Shown one piece after another: positions 60,138 to 64,000 of a stretch of 64,000 nucleotides of DNA. Each line of letters starts with the position of its first letter. Positions within the stretch are counted from its first letter, which is position 1. The notes below the pieces were generated by a model. That model had not been told where the DNA came from. It saw nothing but the letters and a program-made list of their open reading frames with translations, and made no database searches. Source of the DNA: Bog-159 sp963707465 (lineage in GTDB: Bacteria > Acidobacteriota > Terriglobia > Bryobacterales > Bryobacteraceae); assembly GCA_963707465.1 (NCBI GenBank), contig CAVPQK010000024.1, positions 310,001 to 374,000 on the forward strand, read 5' to 3'. The position numbers and the translations under genes were made by a program.

Positions 60138-60741
60138 CGTTCACCTTTTGGTTACCCGTTTCACTTGCAGGTTCAGTCCGCAAGCCGGCCCCGCGCACCC
60201 CGCAGTGGATTATCAACCACTTGCGCCAATTCCGCGAGTGTTCCGGTTTGGCAGAGCGCATGCTTTTCTATGCGACGTGATCCACCAGAAGCAAATGGAG
60301 GAGAGCAGAGGAGAAAAGAAAATGACAACGTTAAAGAACATCGTGCTGAGCGTCGGCGCGGTAGCGCTGTTGGGAGCCAGCGGGCTCTCCGCACAAACCA
60401 AGGCGACTGCTGCGATCCCATTCGAATTCACCGTGCAGAACACCACGCTGCCGGCCGGGAATTACACCATGTCGGCCACCGCCCACGAGGTGATGACCAT
60501 CCGGAATGCCGAAACCGGCAAGGCGATCGCGCTATTGGCAGCCGGCTCCGAGAGCGGATACCGGACCTCCCAGGACAAGAACGTGGTGGTGTTCCACAAG
60601 GTCGCCGACCGTTACTTCCTGGCCGACGTGAAGACCGATGCCGTGTGCGGCCATGTTTCGCCGTCCAAGCTCGAGCGTGAGCTCACTTCGGATGGCGGCC
60701 AACCCGCCGCCGTGATCCTTCCGGCCCTGAGCATTCGCTAA
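60138..60741 (+). repeat. Right arm of inverted duplication (gene plus leader)
   Basis: Direct orientation of the arm described at 55797-56422. The first 184 bp are the leader, with GATTATCAACCACTTGCGCC, GCATGCTTTTCTA and GTGATCCACCAGAAG conserved between arms, followed by the coding sequence. Conservation of a non-coding leader suggests a regulatory or 5'-UTR function. Confidence 0.8.
60322..60741 (+). CDS. Secreted protein, right copy of an inverted pair
   Basis: A 139-aa exported protein, paralog of 55797-56213. It has the same leader peptide (TLKNIVLSVGAVALLGASGL), then AAIPFEFTVQNTTLPAGNYTM, an extra residue (SATAHEVMTIRNAETGK) and the conserved VVFHKVADRYFLADVKTDAVCGHVSPSK. The single Cys in DAVCGHVS is kept in both copies. 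Function unknown. The ATG at 60322 follows GAGGAGAAAAGAAA. The large BNR gene precedes it by about 210 bp. Confidence 0.8.
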   Translation: MTTLKNIVLSVGAVALLGASGLSAQTKATAAIPFEFTVQNTTLPAGNYTMSATAHEVMTIRNAETGKAIALLAAGSESGYRTSQDKNVVVFHKVADRYFLADVKTDAVCGHVSPSKLERELTSDGGQPAAVILPALSIR

Positions 60742-60749
60742 CCGTCGAA

Positions 60750-60779
60750 CCCGCCCCATCCATACCTGGGTGGGGCGGG
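60750..60779 (+). terminator. GC-rich hairpin after right secreted gene
   Basis: A perfect 9-bp stem (CCCGCCCCA / TGGGGCGGG) with a 12-base loop, 8 bp after the stop. No T-run follows, so termination is plausible but not certain; it also separates the convergent P460 gene. Confidence 0.5.
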
Positions 60780-60830
60780 ACTCCAATCCGGCATCCAATC
60801 CGGCGGGGGCCCCCCAGGACCCCTCCATTC

Positions 60831-61718
60831 TTATCTCTCCCGATACTCCGTAAACACATACCCCTTATCCTGGCGCGCGACGTGGCACTGATGACAAGTC
60901 TCACGCTTTCCTGTGTCCAGCGTGTCCGTCCGGCTCCCGTCGTCAAAATTCCCGTATCCCCAGCCTCCCGTGGAACTGTAGCGTTGGGAATCTTTCACCA
61001 TGACCCCGATGATCCGCCGTGGCCCCTCTTTGCCCCCGCCATTCGAGCTGGAAATCCACTCCAGCATCTCCTCGGCCAGGATCGCTCCGTCCGGATACGA
61101 GCCGGTGCGCAAACCATCCATCGCCTTGTCGTTGGCGTAGAAGTGAAACACGCCTGCCGTGCACGGCTTCTCGCAAGGCTTCTTCCCGAATGCATCGAAG
61201 TTCGCCGGAACCATCGAGCTGTGCAGGAAGGTCCAGTGCCGGTACCCCTCCGGATACGGCGTGCCCGCGCCAGCCGCCGCGCCGCTGAGCGTAGTGAAAA
61301 CGAGGTCGTGATCCTTTTGCTTCAAGTGGCAGGTATAGCATTGGGCCCGATCCTTCTCTGCCAGCCGGGCATACTTGCTATCGAATGTTTCAAATCCCCA
61401 ACCGCCGGTTTCCTTGTACAACTGGTCGTCCTTCCGCATCACGTCCAGCGCGCTTCGGGCTCCGTCGTGCAGAGTCTCACGCACCAGGACGGAGCCATTC
61501 GGGAATTTCCCCGCGCGATACCCCTCCGCTGCCTGTGGATTGGCGTAGAACTGAAAGGTCTTACCCGCCGTTACCTCGGACTTCACCTGCTGCCACGAGT
61601 GATAGCCTTCCGGCAAGGGGACCTCGGGCTCCACGGCCGCCGCGATTCCGGGCGCGCACACAAACAAAGCCACAAACACGGCTATACGCCGCACGATTTG
61701 GTTACGATAGTTTTCCAT
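60831..61718 (-). CDS. Tandem-domain cytochrome P460-family protein
   Basis: A 295-aa exported protein with a signal peptide (RIAVFVALFVCAPGIAAA). It contains two similar domains: first YHSWQQVKSEV ... FYANPQAAEGYRAGKFPNGSVLVRET ... GGWGFETFDS and haem motif CYTCH (about 124); then YRHWTFLHSSM ... FYANDKAMDGLRTGSYPDGAILAEEM ... GGWGYGNFDD and CHQCH (about 274). Both match cytochrome P460, a c-type haem family with a crosslinked Lys that oxidises hydroxylamine or binds NO. Two-domain forms are unusual in my experience. A good GGAGGGAA site precedes the ATG at 61718. Confidence 0.85.
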   Translation of the reverse strand: MENYRNQIVRRIAVFVALFVCAPGIAAAVEPEVPLPEGYHSWQQVKSEVTAGKTFQFYANPQAAEGYRAGKFPNGSVLVRETLHDGARSALDVMRKDDQLYKETGGWGFETFDSKYARLAEKDRAQCYTCHLKQKDHDLVFTTLSGAAAGAGTPYPEGYRHWTFLHSSMVPANFDAFGKKPCEKPCTAGVFHFYANDKAMDGLRTGSYPDGAILAEEMLEWISSSNGGGKEGPRRIIGVMVKDSQRYSSTGGWGYGNFDDGSRTDTLDTGKRETCHQCHVARQDKGYVFTEYRER

Positions 61719-61951
61719 GTTCCCTCCGCGTACGTAATCCGATTGTGTTATGCTCCGCGCGGCATGGAAACGTTTTTTTGACAAAGTGGACCTTCGCGGT
61801 GACAGGTCGGCGCCTTCGCGGGGCGAATGTTCACCAGGCTCGTTCCGATTGCGTTCCCGGATGCGTCCGGACCGCTCGTCAACGAAATCTGCCAGCCGGT
61901 CAAGCTTTCCTTCCGTTTTGCCGCTATCCGTAGAAGAATGGAAGGAACGGA

Positions 61952-63091
61952 ATGTTGCGGCCGTCCTCTCCTACGCTCCGACGATGGGCCATGTATTTTC
62001 TCGCCTGGACCGCGGCTGGGCTCTTCTACATCAGCCAGGATTTCATGACACGGCTCTCCCACAACGAGTCGATCCCCTGGCGGAACGTGGTCACAGGGTG
62101 GATGACCGCCATGTATATTTGTGCGGCATTCACACCTGCCATTTTGTGGCTCGGGCGCCGCTGGCCCGTGGAGCGGGCGCCTGCCCGGCGGGCCATCGTG
62201 CTTCACCTCGGCGTCTCGATCGTGTTCTCGCTGGTATCGACCGCGATGGAAGTTCCGTTGCTGGCCGCGCTCGGCATGCTGCCGGCTCTTGCGGGGCCCA
62301 TGTCGTTCGCCAGGGACTTTTGGATTCTTCTGCCGTACGACCTGCACGGAGGCATCATCCGGTATTGGGCGGTGGTCGGCCTGCAGGCGCTCTTCCGGTC
62401 GAACCGGGAAGCCCGGCGCAGCGAGCGCGAAGCGCTGGAGCTGAAGGTTCACTCTTCGCAACTCGCCGAGCAGTTGACCTCAGCGCAGTTGAGCGCCTTG
62501 AAGATGCAATTGCATCCGCACTTTCTGTTCAATACTCTCGGCGCGATCATGGTGTTGGTGCGCCAGGGGAAGGGACGGGAGGCCGAAACCATGCTCAGCC
62601 GCCTCAGCGATTTACTCCGGCACACGCTGGACGATGTGGAGGCGCAGGAGGTCCCGCTTTGGCGCGAGCTCGATTTTCTGCGGCTTTATCTCTCGATCGA
62701 GCAGGTTCGGTTCGAGGATCGGCTGCGCGTCCTGATCGAAGCCGGTCCGGAGGTCTCGGACGCGCTGGTCCCGCATATGGCGCTGCAGCCGATCGTGGAG
62801 AATGCCGTTCGCCACGGATTGGGACAGAGCGAGCAGCCCGTCCTCATCCACGTCAGCGTATCCCGCGTGAGCGGCCATCTCGCGTTGACGGTCACAGACG
62901 ATGGACCCGGATGTCCCGCCGCCGTGTTCGAGGAAAAGGGCATCGGACTGACGAACACTCGGAATCGCCTGCAGCGCCTTTATGGCGCCGGGGCCACGCT
63001 CTCCGCGGAAAATAGGCTTCCCCGCGGAGTGCAGGTGACCATGACGCTTCCCTACCGTACGGGGCGGCCGGAGGACGAGGAGTGCGCCTGA
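61952..63091 (+). CDS. LytS/YehU-type sensor histidine kinase
   Basis: A 379-aa inner-membrane kinase. The first 150 residues have four hydrophobic segments (for example YFLAWTAAGLFYISQ, MYICAAFTPAILWLG, IVLHLGVSIVFSLV). After a coiled coil (SEREALELKVHSSQLAEQL) come the His_kinase motif QLHPHFLFNTLG (about 187), with the phospho-accepting His, and the HATPase boxes IVENAVRHGLG (about 280), DDGPGCP and KGIGLTNTRNRLQRLYG. It has no sensory domain outside the membrane. It overlaps the response-regulator gene by 10 bp, so they form one system. Confidence 0.92.
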   Translation: MLRPSSPTLRRWAMYFLAWTAAGLFYISQDFMTRLSHNESIPWRNVVTGWMTAMYICAAFTPAILWLGRRWPVERAPARRAIVLHLGVSIVFSLVSTAMEVPLLAALGMLPALAGPMSFARDFWILLPYDLHGGIIRYWAVVGLQALFRSNREARRSEREALELKVHSSQLAEQLTSAQLSALKMQLHPHFLFNTLGAIMVLVRQGKGREAETMLSRLSDLLRHTLDDVEAQEVPLWRELDFLRLYLSIEQVRFEDRLRVLIEAGPEVSDALVPHMALQPIVENAVRHGLGQSEQPVLIHVSVSRVSGHLALTVTDDGPGCPAAVFEEKGIGLTNTRNRLQRLYGAGATLSAENRLPRGVQVTMTLPYRTGRPEDEECA

Positions 63092-63840
63092 GAGTCCTGA
63101 TCGTCGATGACGAGCCGCTCGCCCGCGAGGGCATCAAATTGATGCTCGGCGGCGATTCGCAAGTGATCGAAGCGCGAAACGGAAGAGAAGCGGTGGCCAG
63201 GATCCGCGACGAGGCGCCGGATCTCGTATTGCTCGACGTCCAGATGCCGCGCATGGATGGTTTCGCCGTCGTCGAAGCGGTCGGAGCGGACCGGATGCCG
63301 GTCGTGATATTTGTAACTGCCCACGACCAGTACGCCATTCGCGCGTTCGAAATCAACGCTGTCGATTACCTGCTGAAACCAGTGACCGAAGAGCGCTTCC
63401 GGCTGGCGTTTGAACGCGCCAGGAAGCGGCTCCGTGCTGCAGCGCCGGGTGAGTCCACGGGCCAACTGGCGGCCCTCCTCGATGCCATCGCGAACCCGCG
63501 CCAGTACCTCTCGCGCCTGGCCATCCGATCCGGTGAGCGCACGATTTTTCTGCCGATTGATGAGGTGGAGTGGATCGAGGCGGCGCAGAACTACGTCCGG
63601 GTGCATGCGGGCCAAGCGACTCACCTGCTGCATGTCCCGATGAATACCATCGAAACCTCACTCGATCCGGAACGATTCGTACGCGTCCATCGCTCGCACA
63701 TCGTCAATCTCCAATCCATCAAGCATTTGTGGACGTTAGCGCATGGGCAATACGTTCTGGAACTGACTTCCGGGGAGCGGATACAATCCAGTCGATCTTA
63801 CGGAGAGAAGATCCGGACGTTGCTTTCGAATCCATTCTGA
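63082..63840 (+). CDS. LytTR-family response regulator, partner of the LytS-like kinase
   Basis: A 252-aa protein: CheY-like receiver (about 1-120) with RVLIVDDEPLAREG, the phospho-acceptor Asp in LVLLDVQMPRMDG (about 53), and FVTAHDQYAIRAFEINAVDYLLKPV; then a LytTR DNA-binding domain (about 145-252: AIRSGERTIFLPIDEVEWIEAAQNYVRVH, RVHRSHIVNLQSI). LytTR regulators bind direct repeats and often control cell-surface or polysaccharide genes. The start is GTG at 63082, inside the kinase stop, after GAGGACGAGGA. Unlike the orphan at 18984 it has the standard IVDDE acidic pair. Confidence 0.92.
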   Translation: MRLRVLIVDDEPLAREGIKLMLGGDSQVIEARNGREAVARIRDEAPDLVLLDVQMPRMDGFAVVEAVGADRMPVVIFVTAHDQYAIRAFEINAVDYLLKPVTEERFRLAFERARKRLRAAAPGESTGQLAALLDAIANPRQYLSRLAIRSGERTIFLPIDEVEWIEAAQNYVRVHAGQATHLLHVPMNTIETSLDPERFVRVHRSHIVNLQSIKHLWTLAHGQYVLELTSGERIQSSRSYGEKIRTLLSNPF

Positions 63841-63903
63841 ATAAATCCAACCTCCCGATGCGCCCGATGTGTGCGAGTTTCATGATAAGTGTCAGGTTTG
63901 CCC

Positions 63904-64000
63904 ATGGACAAGCCTGGAATCGTCATCGATATCCCCGGTTTTGGCAAGCGTCACATCCGCATCGCTGTCGGTGATTATACGGGAACCCATTCTTTCGGAG
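63904..64000 (+). CDS. HAD-like protein, 3' end outside window
   Basis: Only 32 codons are visible: MDKPGIVIDIPGFGKRHIRI, then AVGDYTGTHSFG. The strand IVIDIPGFGKRHI and the DYTGT box match the N-terminus of small soluble P-type ATPase-like/HAD proteins, where the Asp is the phosphorylated nucleophile. The rest, including the other HAD motifs, is outside the window, so this is tentative. It is 63 bp after the regulator gene, on the same strand. Confidence 0.6.
   Translation, partial: MDKPGIVIDIPGFGKRHIRIAVGDYTGTHSFG

Noticed and set aside
1..64000. Insertion sequences, tRNA genes, rRNA and prophage
   Set aside because: I looked for transposase motifs, terminal inverted repeats with target duplications, tRNA-like cloverleaf ends and phage genes and found none; the only inverted repeat pair is made of paralogous secreted genes.

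Overview
The window looks like a chromosomal segment of a high-GC Acidobacteriota bacterium, most likely of the Solibacter/Bryobacter type. This is inferred from family content, not from a marker gene. The signs are several MacB/FtsX-like 'ADOP' permeases (acidobacterial duplicated orphan permeases, one operon with its PadR regulator), PQQ beta-propeller dehydrogenases of the acidobacterial kind, a large BNR/VPS10-like secreted propeller, cytochrome P460, and many small secreted or membrane proteins of unknown function. I saw no rRNA or tRNA gene, CRISPR array, insertion sequence or phage gene. The first and last genes run off the window.

Layout. 1-5.9 kb: the 3' part of a PQQ dehydrogenase, a 1019-aa secreted multidomain protein (IPT/TIG, beta-helix, two CarboxypepD-like repeats, five FG-GAP repeats), an NTF2-like secreted protein and trmO. 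5.9-16.7 kb: the most interesting part, two divergent operons. The leftward operon has six overlapping genes: a UroD-fold methyltransferase, a corrinoid protein, a homocysteine S-methyltransferase, a DUF1638 protein, a second UroD-fold methyltransferase with MtaA/MtbA-type zinc ligands, and a 2Fe-2S/ASKHA corrinoid-activating protein. The rightward operon encodes a sodium:solute symporter, a third UroD-fold protein, a galactokinase-like GHMP kinase and a PhyH-type Fe(II)/2-oxoglutarate oxygenase. Read together they suggest uptake of a methylated, probably sugar-like compound, removal of its methyl group onto cobalamin, transfer of that methyl to homocysteine, and phosphorylation of the remaining sugar. 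The parts are well supported; the substrate and the link between the two operons are inference.

16.7-33.4 kb: small secreted proteins, a LysE-type exporter, an orphan LytTR regulator, a putative diadenylate cyclase, a PQQ dehydrogenase plus dihaem cytochrome c pair, an AIM24 protein, an MFS exporter with a C-terminal extra domain, a pseudokinase-SPOR protein divergent from a bactofilin, and a glutathione-independent formaldehyde dehydrogenase followed by a GlcG/HbpS-like protein. 33.4-38.9 kb: a PadR-ADOP-ADOP operon with a near-consensus promoter. 38.9-47.4 kb: two small coupled genes, an MFS drug exporter with a cytoplasmic solute-binding-like protein, a Tat-exported TIM-barrel protein, an M23 peptidase with PKD domains, an alpha/beta-hydrolase-like protein and an epimerase.

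47.4-64 kb: a decaying ADOP (two frameshifts and a deletion), a Tat-exported glycoside-hydrolase-like protein, an ADOP with one in-frame TGA, a pair of inverted paralogous secreted-protein genes that share their leader and flank a 1025-aa BNR propeller gene, a tandem-domain cytochrome P460, a LytS/LytTR two-component pair, and the start of a HAD-like gene. A third ADOP relic lies at 44.6 kb, so intact, damaged and fossil copies of this family coexist within about 23 kb.

Start sites were chosen by reading Shine-Dalgarno-like sequences and gene overlaps. All family assignments come from motif recognition; no database search was run.
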